A stretch of 64,000 nt of DNA from Castanea sativa (taxonomy: Eukaryota; Streptophyta; Magnoliopsida; Fagales; Fagaceae), in NCBI RefSeq assembly GCF_040712315.1, contig NC_134020.1, positions 53,429,751 to 53,493,750 on the forward strand, given 5' to 3'. The notes beneath the pieces were generated by a model, which was not told the origin of the DNA, ran no database searches, and saw only the letters and a program-made list of their open reading frames with translations. Both the position numbers and the translations under genes were made by a program. Below, piece by piece: positions 43,882 through 56,096 of this stretch (the stretch's first letter is position 1; each line of letters begins with the position of its first letter).

Positions 43882-44631
43882 TGTGGGGAGTAAAAGCACC
43901 CTGATGGAGATATGGGCCTTTGGGCCGTGCCAAAGAAGGCCAACCTGCTCTTGAGTTTAGAACTTGTTAGTATCACGGGTCGGCCCATACGCCTAGGATC
44001 CGAGGATCTAGCCGAGGGTGAATTTCTCTTCGGACGGACACCAGAGAACCTGGGACTTCATGATAAACGTTAGGAAATGACATGGTTAAAACCAATGGAT
44101 AAAAGGGGTAGACCCTTGAATGTCCTGGAAGCACCGATGTGATAGAAACACCGAAGATTAAGGCTGTCACCTCCACATTAAAGACCTTGCACCTACCACC
44201 CTGGCCGCATTGATGGGGAAGTGACACCTGAACAGTGGAAGGGAAACTTCTGGTTACTATTCAAAGTCACTGAGAAAAGAAATATCTAGGCTAAAGGGGA
44301 GGTGAGGCAACACGTGTACAAATTATTCAAAAGAGTAGTATTTAAGGAGCAATCTAAGACAGTAAAGGGGATCCCCCTCTTTGTAACCTAAAGAAAAGAG
44401 AAAAAGAGAGAGAGAAATAATATAAGAACAGTTCTCGGCTTATGTCCGAGCAGATTAACTTATAGCATTCTTCGTTGTTTTTAAGTGTTTATAATCTTTG
44501 GGCTTGCCATTTAATCTTCAAACACTTCTAACCTGAGTTTCAAGCCCACACTCTACAAATTACATTGTTTAAGGCTCGTTGGGCCTGAGCCCGTAACTGT
44601 TCTCGGGGCCAGGTGCAATTGTGCACTTACA
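43882..44631 (+). repeat. 3' LTR
   Basis: 750 bp, same length as the 5' LTR, with about ten substitutions (for example cgacctg/caacctg, taggcaat/taggaaat, gttcttgg/gttctcgg) and no indel seen. Followed by the target repeat ggtat. Confidence 0.95.
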
Positions 44632-44689
44632 GGTATGATGAAAAATTATTTCACCGCACATAATACTCATCACACCCCTAGGTTTTTTT

Positions 44690-47367
44690 GTGACACCATA
44701 AAAGGAGCATTGATGAGATGCAATTAATATTGATAAGCTTCAACCACTAAAAATAACTTGAGTTTTTTCAACAATTTTTTATCTACAATCACTAAAAAAA
44801 ACATTGATAGAAGCCTTAAATTTTTACAATTGTACTCAACTGTGGAGTAAAAGTAAGGAAATTAGCATACTTATTTCAACAGTTGGGATAACTGTTGAGA
44901 TAAGGTGTTTTTTTTCTTCTAAAATTTTACTTTTTTTTTTTACCCAGTAATGTAAAAAAAAAAGAGGGGCTGAAAAAATGCTTATGTTGGAAAAAGTTTT
45001 ATTCCAACGAGAAGAAAATAAATTAGATATTTTATTAATGGAAAATGTTACTGAATTCCATGCGATTTCTCTCGCTTTCTCATCTATTTGATTGATTCAA
45101 AAACTTATTTTGATCAATTAGTCTTGGACTCGAATTTTTGAAGCTTACAAAGCAATTTCTCTCTCTCTCTCTCTTCCTCATTTTCTCATCTATATTCTAT
45201 CATTGTTGGAGCTTGGTGCTGTTCATAATTTTTTTTTCAATTTTAAAATCTCTGTATTTGATCAAGAACCAAATGGCCAGTTTGGATCTAGAACCTAATA
45301 TCCATGGCTAAATCTTATTGTATATGTTTAATGGGTGATATGTGATCTGTTAAACTTAATTAGAAAATTCAAAATTGATTGGAAAACTATATTGCATGAT
45401 TTGGTATCATTAGGTTGTGCTTCTGTTTTGGTATATGGTAATTGTTTGGCTGGTTTTTTCTTGTATTCTATTAGTTGGCTTGGGTTTATCAGATCTTTTT
45501 TCCTTATAAATTAATTTCATGCAAATCTTTTACAACATGACATATGGTTTAATTCGTTAAATGTACTCGGAAGGGGACTTTGTTGCTTTTTTGTGCGTTA
45601 TATAGTTGGAGTTATTGGGAACTTTCAAATTGGTTATCATCGCGATGATGAAGCCACTTACCAGCATCAACTAGTTACCCTTTTTATTGAGTGGCAATTA
45701 CCTGGAATCTGAGGATGAATTATTGTTGTTTCTAGAGTAATTGGATGGTTCTCTTTGAGTTTCAACATAGGAGATGCCTTTTATGGCTAAGAATTCGAAA
45801 GTTTTCCCTAGAACTTTGGGTTATAAAAGTTGTCTGTGAATTTGTCCTACAATAATGATGTCCTTCGTGGCACCCCATATCTGTGGTTCTGTTTTTACGT
45901 CCTCTCTTCTCCACTATCTACCTATAAAAAAGTTGTCTTATGAATTTGAAAGATATTGACATTGATGTACTTGCTTTCTTTTTCCTTGAATCTGGTTATC
46001 TTAGGGATTAAATCTTTGGGTTCATGTTTGACAATCAACCTACCACAACTCTCGTTTATCTAGGATTGATTTGTGAAATTTAAAAAAAAAAAATTTAAAA
46101 AAATGTGCTTCATAGGACTCTTAGCCTGCCTGGTTTGTCTTTTGTATTTATTTGCTCATTTCTCATGTGCCCATGCATGAACAAAGGGAATTTGATGGGT
46201 GCTGCTCTTGGGTAAGGTTGAAGGCTTGGAAGTAGGGCTTACTTTAGGCTTGGGCAAACAAAAAGGGACTCTGAAGCTTTCCCTTATGAACTGGTTGTTA
46301 TGTTAAAGATATTTTGATTAAATTGGATGGAGGAGTGTCTTGTCTCTATCAAGGGTATGTAATTTTTGCATATAACTCAATTTGTTTATTAGGCATTGGT
46401 GTATCATATTTGTCCTAGTTGTTTTGAATTTTGTTTACTTATCAGGGAAAAAATGGTAATTTTGCTCATAGTGTACTAGAATCTAGTAGTTTTTCTTTCA
46501 AATGATCTAGTGCTGATGTTTAAATTCCTTTTTTGTGTGCATATTCTAGCACTTCCTCTCATTAAAGTGTTAAGTGTGTGTCCCCTCAAAAAAAAAAAGT
46601 GTTAAGTGAGTGTTCACTCACACATACCCTTCAAATTTCAAATAGTATTTATGGTTCAACTTTTGGCCTTTCTGATGATGGACCAAAAAGCTAAACATGA
46701 AAGACAAACTGTCATTTAACTACTACTGCTTAAGTACAAAATTTTCTTCTTCTTTTTTTCTTTTTTTTCCCTTCTGACTTTCAAGGCCATGATTTGGGTA
46801 ATATTCATCGCCCAATCTTGATTTAATAGATTTTTAAACCCTACCATGTAAATCTTTAGGAGTGATTCAAATGCATGCATTGTAGATTTGGTATCTCTCC
46901 TTTTTTTTGAATAAATTATTATTTATTGGCAAGTGTCTTCTATCGTAGTGATAGATTGGGTTTGGGAAGCAACCTCTCTAAAAAATTGGAGGTAAGGCTA
47001 TATATAGATATAATCTTAGACTGCTGTATCTATTCTCATAACGTTGACCAATATTTTCAATTTTCTTTTCAAACTTACTTTGTTTCTTGTTGTGCCTTTC
47101 TTATTATTTTTGTAATCATTGCTCTTCATTCATGATTTTTTTTTTTTGGCGTAACTGCACTTTTGGTCCCTATATTTTAGGTTGTTTCTCGATTTGGTCC
47201 CTAAACTGATTTTGCTCCTAAGTGAGTCCCTTCTTTTTCATAGTCGTTTTTAAAATGGTCCCTACCATCAACCCAGTTACGAAAAATGCTGAAGTGACAA
47301 ACGAAATGCACTATTTGCTAACGTGGCTGATAAAATAATAATAATAAAATATTTTTAACATTTTTTT
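44690..47367. other. Non-coding part of block B
   Basis: Counterpart of 2210-4882 with only scattered changes; no gene recognised. Confidence 0.45.
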
Positions 47368-48640
47368 AAGGCGTAAATGCACTTTTAGTCCCTACATTTT
47401 GACTTTTTTCCATTTTAGTCCTTACATTTTATTGTTACCACTTTTAGTCCCTAAACCAATTAACACGGGACATTTTAGTCCTTGAAGTACCATTCCGTCA
47501 CCAAACTAACGGAAAAACTGACAGATCAATAATAATAATAAAATTTCTAACTTTCTTATTTTTTAAAAAAGAAATGAAAAAAATTAAATTAATTTTTTTT
47601 CTCTTTTTTTTTGGAAGAACATGAAGAATCTAGAACATGTGTTCTTCCCGTTAATCATGTTCTTCATTTTCTTTCCAGCAAACTTTGCCCAGAAATTTAA
47701 AAAATCAATATTTTTGTTTCCCTTCTTGCATTTTCTTAGCAACCAAACATGCAAAATACACAGCAATCTTCAAATAAGAACAAAACGCAACAATCACAAA
47801 AATACAGATCTCCTGCAAAATCAATCTCCAACAAAGAACCAAACCCAAATCTTCAATAAAACAACCAAACCCATAAACCCAACAACCAAAATTCATCACA
47901 GTACAACAGCAACAGCCACCTCCATCACCTCCACCGTTGCCCCACCAACCACAACCACAAACCACAGCAGCCGCAACCCAACAACCTTCCTCTTCCACCA
48001 CTTCTCAACCTGCAACCACCAACCACAGCAAAAAAAAAACCCATGAACCAAATCCACCAAATTAGCTACGACCCACGGCCAAATCAGTCACAATCCACGA
48101 ACAAAAGAAAACCCACAAACCACGAACCAGTCGGACCCACGAACCGATCAGAACCATCGAAGCACAGTCACCCACGAACCGCCGGAGCACAACCACGAAA
48201 TCAGACCCACGACCCGCCAGAGCACAACCACGAAATCAGACCCCCGAATCGCTGGAACATAACCACAAAACCACCAAGAACAATCACAAGTCACGGGAGT
48301 GAGAGAGAAAAAATCAGACCCTACGAACCAAATCTCTCCTCTTTAATCTTTAAATCATAATTCATTTGAATTTTTATTTTTGTTTTTATTTTTATTATTT
48401 AGTTAAAATTAATAAATTAATTTTTTAAATTTATATGCTGATGTGTCAGTGCTACAGTGAATTATTATTATTATTTCATTGATCAGTTAGTTTTCCCGTT
48501 AGTTTGGTGACGGAATGGTGCTTCAAGGACTAAAGTATCCCGCGTTAATTGGTTTAGGAACTAAAAGTGGTAAAAATAAAATGTAGAGACTAAAATGGAA
48601 AAATGTCAAAATGTAGGGACTAAAAGTGCATTTACGCCTT
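47368..48640. mobile_element. Foldback (Mutator-like type) element in block B
   Basis: Same element as at 4883-6370, with cleaner termini: aaggcgtaaatgcac at the left and gtgcatttacgcctt at the right. The A/C-rich core is shorter by some 200 bases because repeats of 'ccacgaaccagtcggaccc' type were lost or gained. The Thr/Asn/Pro-rich frames in the core are low-complexity. Confidence 0.65.
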
Positions 48641-48779
48641 TTTTTAATGCTATGCCAGCAATTAAATTAATAAAAAAAAGCCAGCTAAGAAAATTTTTTA
48701 AAAAACCCTTAAATCTAATTTAATCTAAAATCATTCCTTAAAAAATAAAAATTCATAATCGTTTGAATTCTTTTTTATT

Positions 48780-49245
48780 TTGTTTTTGGTTAATCCAATC
48801 AGCTTAAAAAAATTCTTCTACACTCTCTGGTCTCTACCACTAATCTCAAACTCCCTCTCTCTCTTTCTCTCCCTCTCTCAAATATTTAACCACTCGGTTA
48901 CATCAAGCCCTTACAGGCATCCTCCAATCAGATCTCAAACCTTCGGGAGGACGAGGACAAGAAGAAGAACAAGATCTACAAGGTCCCATCATTTCAGGAA
49001 CGAGTCAGGCATTCTCCAATCAGATCTCGCTTACGGTGATGGCTCATACACAATCGGTGACAAAGCTCTTGGCTCGGCTTCAGTGAACAATGTAGCCATC
49101 AGATGTGGTCACAATAACAAAGGCTTGTTCATCGGAACCGCCGGATTGCTCGAACTTGGCAGCGGAAAGTTATCGTTTCCATCTCAACTGAACGCGATGT
49201 CGTTTTTGTACTGTTTAGTTGACCGTGACTAGGACTCGGCTTCGA
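48780..49245 (+). pseudogene. Aspartic protease fragment, block B
   Basis: Counterpart of 6541-7060: YGDGSYTIGDKALG, VNNVAIRCGHNNKG, AGLLELGSGKLSFPSQLNAMSF and CLVDRD, which keeps the frame further than block A does. GCGH has become RCGH and NEG has become NKG. Both catalytic motifs are absent, so it is not an enzyme. Confidence 0.55.
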
Positions 49246-49672
49246 CTAGGTGGATTCAATGCTGTTGATGGTGGATTTGGGTTTGTTGACGGCGGATTTG
49301 GTGTTGTTGATGGCAGATTTGTTGTTGTGGATCGGCGGGGTGTTGTTGTTGATAGCGAATTCTAGGTTTGTTTGTGTTGTTGATGGGAAGTTTGACGGTT
49401 TGCTTTATGTCCCAAACTAAGTACCAAGTTAAATCTTAGACTGTGTGTTGTTCTACTTTACATATTATAGTCCAGGCATGTAATTTACATTAAGGCAAAA
49501 CGAATTAGTATTTTTCTATTAGAGATTGGAAATCAGTTAAAGAACAACCTTCAGGTTTCTCATTAATTTTGTCAAGGGATACATTGGAAATAAAATTCTG
49601 AAATAAAAAGGTTAAAGTAAAAGCCCTAATACAAAAAATTCATTACATAAGGAAAATGGGGTCCTAACTGGC

Positions 49673-52256
49673 CTATGCTTTAAGTCTTGGTGGGGCGATC
49701 CTACTGGGACTTGCTGGCAGCTTCTTTGGTCTTGTCCTCCTCCTCTGTTTGTTTAAGCTCCACTTCGAATAAGGTTTGGACTTGTTTCCCTTTGTCCTTA
49801 CCACTGGTGGAGGAACGTTTGGCCCGGCGTCCTTGCTCGGACGCTTCTCGGCTTTGTCACCTCGTTCCTTCTCTTTGTAGGAACCAGCAGGTTCTTTAGG
49901 AGTTGGAGTGGGTTCTTGAATGGTGGAGGGCTGTGTTGAAGGCGCTGTCTCGGGGGTAGATGTAGTAGAAGGAAGCTCTTCGAGTACTTGGATGTCTCGA
50001 GGGATCCAAATATTCTCAGGTTTCCTTAATTCAAAGGTCATGGGAATTCCTGCCACGTTCAGAGCTTCTGCCCATACTTGTTGGCAATATTCTCTACATA
50101 GCTCTGCCAATTCCTTCTGTCGCCTCCACCCCTTCATTGTAAGCAGCCTTCTTGGTAGCCTCCATAGTTTTCTCGAGGGTACGAGCCTCTTCCTTCACTC
50201 GGGCAAGCTCCTTACTTAAGTTAGAGTTTTCTTGCTGAGCTTTGGACAAGTCCTCGTCCTTTTGAAGCAGAAGTTTGTGTTGCCCTTCCACCTGAGTTCT
50301 GATCGTTTTAAGGTTAGCCTCGGCACCATTTCTCTCCCTCTTTTCATCTGCCAACTGCTTGGTTAGGTTCTCGTTCTCCACTAAGGCTTGGCCTAAGGCC
50401 TTCCCGGTCTCTATTCTGACCTCGAGTTCAGCTGTAGCCTTTTTTCGAGAATCTTCCACCCATTTCTCTGCAGTAAAGACTTCTTGTATGGTCTGCATTG
50501 AAATATTGAACAAGTGCATTATTGTTGAAGCAAATTAAAAATGCGTATGAACGACTTTATGCTAAAGCGTAATGACAACAGTAATATAGAGGTAATTGGA
50601 AGGCACTCATCAAAGCCAAGTCCCTTTTGAGGGAAAGGAAGAGATGTGGCTGACTCATATTATCTAGAGCTTCCATGTCCTTCGGAAGGAGAAGAGGTTG
50701 CTCCAATGCGTTAGCCAAATGATGAGCATGTCCTTGCTGGAATGCCCTGATACTGGACTGGCAAGAAATGGGGGCCCCATCTAACCTCAACGCAGGAGAC
50801 CAGTTGGCCTGCGTACGGAGTACCTCGGCCAGGTCGCGGCTTTCCCCACTCTCTACTGAAGAGGCACGCGTTTTACTTTTGCCTACTTTCTTTTGCTGTT
50901 GTTGTTGCTTAAGTTTCTTCTGTCTCTCCATATCTACCTCTTCAGCCTCGTTCTTCCTCTTATTCTTAGGCTCTCGGATGGGAATGTTAGGATCAGTGGG
51001 AGGAGGGGGTGGTGGCAGAATGGAAGGGGGTTGCGACTCAACCGCGCCCTTTTTGGGAGCCTGTGTGCCCCTCTTGGACATTAGCTTTCTAAGGGTAAAC
51101 ATATCGTCTTCCTCGGAGCTAGAGTCAGGCTGTGTTATTATCAAACCCTTTATGCCAGAAGTTTCTGCAAGCACCTGTTCTTCGTCCGAAAGAATGACGA
51201 GGTGATCCTCTTGAGGTCTCTCAGCTTCTTCAAGGTGAAACTTATCAATTTCCTCGTCAAGTGATTGTTGCGAAGATGTCAATTCTTCTCAGATGGCTGT
51301 TGTCTGGGAATGCACCGAGAAAGGAACTGTTGCGATGGGACGAGAGTACAAGATGACGGAGGGGTCATCCGGAAGTTCGTGGACAGAAAGGAAGCCTTGT
51401 CTTGAAATATCTATCCTTTTACGTCTTTGATCACCTGCGGTGATCACATTGCCAATCTCTTGGAAATCGTCTGATAAAGGATCGTATCCCAATATTAGAT
51501 GGGCTGCCCTCACTTGCAGGTCTTCGCTTACAAACACTTTGGATTGAAGAACGCGATTGAGGTCCGCGGCGCTGCAATGGTTCAGACGAGGCCGTACGTG
51601 TTGTTTGTCTGCAAAAACATCTGAAGAGATAAGTACAGTTAGGTCAACATCGAATACGAACTAAAAGGGTAATAACAAACAATGTAACCAGAAATGGTGA
51701 AGTTAAATAGGACTAAGTCCTAGGTTAGGGAATCTAACTCCTATAAAGTCACACCTAGGTCTCCCCATTTGACTGGGCAATGAGGACAGTCAAACTAGTT
51801 TCCCGTGGCGATAAGATAGTCGTCTTTCATGCCTTTGTTGAATTTGGGAGGACAGGATATTAACCTAACAATGCTAGATCTGGATTTAAGGTAATATCCT
51901 ACGTCTTTAAGCTTATAGCACTCGTACATATACACGACGTCATGCCATGTGAGGTTCAAACCCATTTGCTCGTTTAGAGCATCGACGCAATCTAGGATTT
52001 TAAACACGTTGGGTTTATATTGATCTGGGCATAACCTATGGTTGCGTAGGTACTCGCTGGTTACGTTTTTCATGGGAAAGGTCATCCCACCCTCTAGAAA
52101 TGCGATGATGGGGATAATCACTTCTCCCTCCGCTCTAGCGTTACCTATGGCTTCTGCAGGGCAATATCTTAAGCCTACATCCTGGGGGATATGGTATTTG
52201 GCCCGAAAACCCTCCATGCCAGCATCGGTATCTATTAAACACTTAAATCTACCCAT
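49673..52256 (-). pseudogene. Decayed copy of the antisense three-exon gene
   Basis: Exon 1 is 52256-51755, exactly 502 bases as in the intact copy; exon 2 is 51608-50611 and exon 3 is 50492-49673. The domain order is the same: AKYHIPQDVGLRYCP, LRNHRLCPDQ, GYYLKSRSSIVRLIS; then acidic, Pro/Lys-rich and QSSIRAFQQGHAHHLA; then the coiled coil and Pro-rich tail. Breaks: TGG to TAG near the end of exon 1 (SGNW in the intact copy), an in-frame TGA in exon 2 (about 51286), the exon 2 donor changed from gtaagt to atgagt, and a frameshift in exon 3 near 50130. The first splice sites are still in phase. Confidence 0.75.
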
Positions 52257-52752
52257 TTGGTAGGGGTGAGAACGGATGTTTGGAGAGGGAAAGGATGTAA
52301 TTGGTGGCCGGGGACAAAAGCCAAGGAGAAATGAATAAAGAAGATTGAGAACTTACGGGAAATACCTAGACGATTCTTCACGATCTTCTTGAGAGGAAAG
52401 AGAATGAGCAATTCTTAGTTTTGATTGAAATCTGAAAGGGTAGATTGAAATTAGGTTTCCTAGGCGTTTTGGCGTGTGGGAGGCGGCCTCGAATTAGAGT
52501 TATCCTGCCCAAATTTTGAGAAGGAACCAGGGTCGTTAGATGCAAATCTTGCCGTTGAATGTGCAGAACAAGATGTAACTCGCAGTCATTAATGCGGATG
52601 TTACGGATTTCAAAGCGTCAGGGGCGGTTTAAAAGAAGCAAAGTGACCCTTACACATGTGGCAATTCTTAGAGCGTGTGGAGGTTTTGCTGTTGGTTCAA
52701 AACTCCATTTCTCTCCTCGAATGGGGAGAAAAATGAAGTTTTGAGGGGCTAT

Positions 52753-53550
52753 TGTGGGGGTAAAATGAATAAAATATGTATTTTGGCATTGGACCTGATT
52801 TGGTGGAGTAAGCCTGTCCAAGCAGAGCCTTTGAGGCCCACAGGCCAGTTTACGCTTCAAGGGGTGGAGGAGCTGTCCGAGGAGGAGCATCTCCTCGGAT
52901 GGGTCAAGAAAAGATCATAGGACCTACCAAGGTGTTTGGAGACAGAATTCCTGAAGATCTGCTAGGTAAAAGTGTGATCCACGTAGCTGTTGGAAGGATG
53001 AACGTATGAGAAATATCAGAAGAGAAAAAACTACTATCATCGCATTAAAGACCATGCGCTTACCTCCCTAACCGCATTAATGGGGAAATGACCTCTGAAC
53101 AGTGAGGTTCAGCCTTCCAGCTAGTATTTGAAGGTTTCAAGACGGTGCTGGAAGGGACAATTATCTAGATAGGAGATTTGTGATACACGTGGAAGAAAGA
53201 AAAGGAAGAAGAAGAGGGATACAAGAGAACAAGAGAGATATAAAAGGGAGAGGATGAAAGAAGGAGGGGGGGGGGGAAGAAAAAGAAGAATATGCTGGAA
53301 CTGTAGTTGTAATATTGTTCTTAAAGAAAGAAAAGTAGTACAAGTGGTCCTCGGCTTACATCTGAGGAGAGTTTCTTTGATTATTCTCATCTATTGAACA
53401 CGCGGATAACGGCAATCTAGCTTGATTTTTCTCTTTATCCAATATCCATAGTCTAGATTTCAAACACATACTCTACAAATTTTATTGTATAAGGCTTTCT
53501 GGGCCTGAGTCCATCTGGTGTCTGGACCGGGTACAAATTGTGCACTTACA
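52753..53550 (+). repeat. 3' LTR of the truncated element
   Basis: Starts tgtgggggtaaaatg and ends gtgcacttaca, 798 bp. It has a TATA-like gatataaaag (about 53237) and the stem-loop cctcggcttacatctgagg (about 53348). It is a different LTR family from 33342-34091 but shares both ends and the stem-loop. The block A remnant at 8029-8742 is the same LTR. Confidence 0.85.
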
Positions 53551-53712
53551 ACACATATTATCTTTCTATTGTTAACTAAGTTTGTAGCCAAATTTTATCC
53601 ACCCAAAATTTAACACCTAACATTAATTTGTTGGCACCACCACTACTACCCAATTAACTAATCAATTAAAAAAAAAGATTAAAAAATACACTATTGACAC
53701 TTAAAACACTTA

Positions 53713-53852
53713 TGGCCCGTTTAGTAGAGGAGTTTGAGTAATATTGTTTATAGTTTTTTGAAATACGTGTGGATGAAAAAGTGTGTGAAAATGCATGTAA
53801 TGTTATTTAAAAACTGAAAATGTGTATTTAAAATACTTTACCAAATAGGGCC
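53713..53852. mobile_element. Tourist-like (PIF/Harbinger) MITE
   Basis: The ends read ggcccgtttagtag and ccaaatagggcc and are flanked by TTA (53710-53712 and 53853-53855). The third copy of this region reads uninterrupted at 24057-24065 with a single TTA: a paralogous empty site. 140 bp, no coding. Confidence 0.75.
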
Positions 53853-54439
53853 TTAAAGTTTTTGAGTATCAATATTTTGTTTTTATCAACATCCAATTTT
53901 CGATGGTGCTGAAAGAAAATCAAAATTGACCCAAATTGAGAGAATGCACAGTATATTTTACTCTCTTTAAAAACAAAAAAAACAAAAGAAAAAAGTTTAG
54001 ATTGTATTAAATTCAAAATCCTATGAACACCGATAAAATAAAATAGAATTTATTTATTAATAGCTTTAGAGTTACAGTAAAATGTCACCCATAAAAGATG
54101 ACGTTTTAGCGTAGCTTGGTTGCTAAATTTTTTTTAAATTTAACACCATTAATGTAGTTTTTTTTTTTTTTTTTTGTATTTTTAGTTGCTAAAATAACTT
54201 TTAAATCATGGAAGAATTAAAATGTAGTAAGAAATTAAAAAATTGAAAGGTTGAAAATAAAATTTGATTCAAGGGTTGAGATTAAAAGACCTTTTTAACT
54301 ATTAATCTCACCCGTTAATTTACTTTTACATGGTGGTCCGTATCTGGGAGAAAGGATCCAAATTTTTGTTAGCTGTCATCCAGTGTCTCAGTCATTTACT
54401 CTGATTGAACCACAATATTTATTGTTACTTTCTAAATTT

Positions 54440-54644
54440 TATCTGTCATCCATTGTCTCTCTTAAAACACAGCTGCTAAAGACGGATTTGGATCCTCTCC
54501 ATTCCTATTTGAAATGGAGAGTGTCCATTTTATGGACAGGATTAATTTGAAATAAATCAAAGGTCTGAAGCATGCCACGTCATTTAAAATTCAACTGCCT
54601 TAACTCAGCAAGTTGAACCAGGTTAGCTTTAAAGATTATTGCCA

Positions 54645-54696
<52 letters not shown>

Positions 54697-56096
54697 TTTT
54701 TTTAACTACTTAGCTGTATCTCTCTTCCTCTTCCTCTTCCTCTTCCTCTCTTTCTCCCTCTTCCTTAAAGCAACCCACAACCACAACAACAATAACTCCA
54801 CCACCACCACACCACTACACAACAACCCATTAAAAAAACTACCAAACAGACACTGCTGCTACCACCATGCCAGAACCATGCCACCGCCACCGCCACCGCC
54901 ACTACCACGCCACCGCCACCGTACCGCAAACCCACATCAGCCACCATCACCATCACCATCAATCACCCATCCCCACCACCACGGCAACCCTTCACCACCA
55001 CGGCAACCCTTCACCACCACCATGAACCTGACCCACAACACAACAGCAAACACAGTGAAACCCACCCCCACAATCAACACGGCAGCCCCCACCTCCACCA
55101 CCATCAATAACCCAGCACCACGGCAAACCCCAACCACACCCACACCCACACCCACACCCACACTCATCAAACCCACGACCAAATTCGGTTATATAAACTC
55201 ACACCACGCTGATCTCACCGCCGCAACAACCACGCCGCCCACCACCACCACGGCAACACACCCACCACCCACTAAACCACCACGGCAACAACCCACCCCA
55301 CCACCACTAAAACCCACCTCACTTCGGTACCCAGCCAAAACTGAAACCCATTTACAAAACTGATATTCACCCAAAACTGAAACCCAGCCGATCTGATGGG
55401 TTGTCTCCATGCTGATTTGAGAGAGAGGAAGGAAATGCTTCAGATTTGAAGAGGAGAGAGCGTAATGATTTGAAGAGAAGGAAGAGAGAGAAATATAAGT
55501 GAAGTAATGAGGAGACAGAGAGAGAGGGTAGAGAGGAAGAGGAAGAGGAAGAGGGATACAGAGACGTGGCGTGGTGACGGCATGGTGGTGGAGTTCTTGT
55601 TGTTGTGGTTGTGGGTTGATTTACGGAAGAGGGAGAAAGAGAGGAAGAGGAAGAGAGATGCAGAGAAGTAGTTAAAAAAAATATATATATATATTAAATG
55701 GCAATAACCTTTACAGCTAACCATGGTTGAACTTGCTGAGTTAAATTAGTTGAATTTTAAATGATGTGGCATGCTTTAGACCTTTGATTTACTTCAAACA
55801 AATCCTGTCCATAAAATGGACACTCTCCATTTCAAATAGAAATGGAGAGGATCCGGATCCGCTAAAGACTTGGACGCCGCCGACGTTGACTAAAGCAGCC
55901 CCTTCCATCTCGTGGTCTGGTTTTTATTTATTTATTTATTTATTTAAATTTTGTAATAAATAATTTTCTTCCTAAATCCCATATAGACATTGCAGTATTT
56001 GATTTTGTTTCTTTATGTTTCTCCTCACAGGAGCTCAAGAACCGGATGTCAAATTCATCAACGTCGATCAGGCCACCCTCTCCTATCAAATCTTGG
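54440..56096 (+). pseudogene. Unidentified gene piece: two exon-like stretches, one split by a transposon
   Basis: An acceptor-like aaaacacag precedes ctgctaaagac, which resumes after the Mutator-like element as ttggacgccgccgacgttgac (AAKDLDAADVD). A second stretch follows ctcctcacag at 56030 and ends at a donor-like gtcagt at 56096 (one frame reads AQEPDVKFINVDQATLSYQIL). Base composition is coding-like compared with its surroundings. I do not recognise the family. Block A keeps only the last bases (tcaaatcttggtcag). Confidence 0.3.
54484..55860. mobile_element. Non-autonomous Mutator-like element with long inverted ends
   Basis: A 9-bp target repeat gctaaagac flanks it (54475-54483 and 55861-55869). 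The ends, ggatttggatcctctcc and ggagaggatccggatcc, extend into inverted repeats of roughly 200 bases, followed by AT runs and a further inverted 'tctcttcctcttcctc' / 'gaggaagaggaagag' block. Each tip also folds on itself (ctctccatt...aatggagag). The core (54878-55363) is CCACCA-rich and leaves a Pro/Thr frame I do not count as a gene. Confidence 0.9.

Larger units (their letters stand above)
33342..44631 (+). mobile_element. Complete Ty3/gypsy LTR retrotransposon, Tat lineage, 11,290 bp
   Basis: Two 750-bp LTRs (TG...CA) are flanked by the 5-bp repeat ggtat (33337-33341 and 44632-44636). Order: LTR, primer-binding site, gag, protease, RT, RNase H, second (archaeal-type) RNase H, integrase, 151-bp tandem array, antisense three-exon gene, polypurine tract, LTR. 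RT before integrase and two RNase H domains place it in the Tat group. The LTRs differ at roughly ten positions by eye, so insertion is fairly recent. The sense frame is broken at three codons, so the copy is not autonomous now. Confidence 0.95.
49381..53550 (+). mobile_element. 5'-truncated relative of the Tat element, with 3' LTR
   Basis: Contains the antisense gene copy, the polypurine tract ttttgaggggctat and one LTR (52753-53550). Gag-pol and the 5' LTR are missing: homology to block A stops and this starts at about 49381. No tandem 151-bp array is seen. Confidence 0.8.

Noticed and set aside
54878..55363. 161-codon Pro/Thr-rich frame
   Set aside because: CCACCA-type repeats in the core of a Mutator-like element; open by composition.
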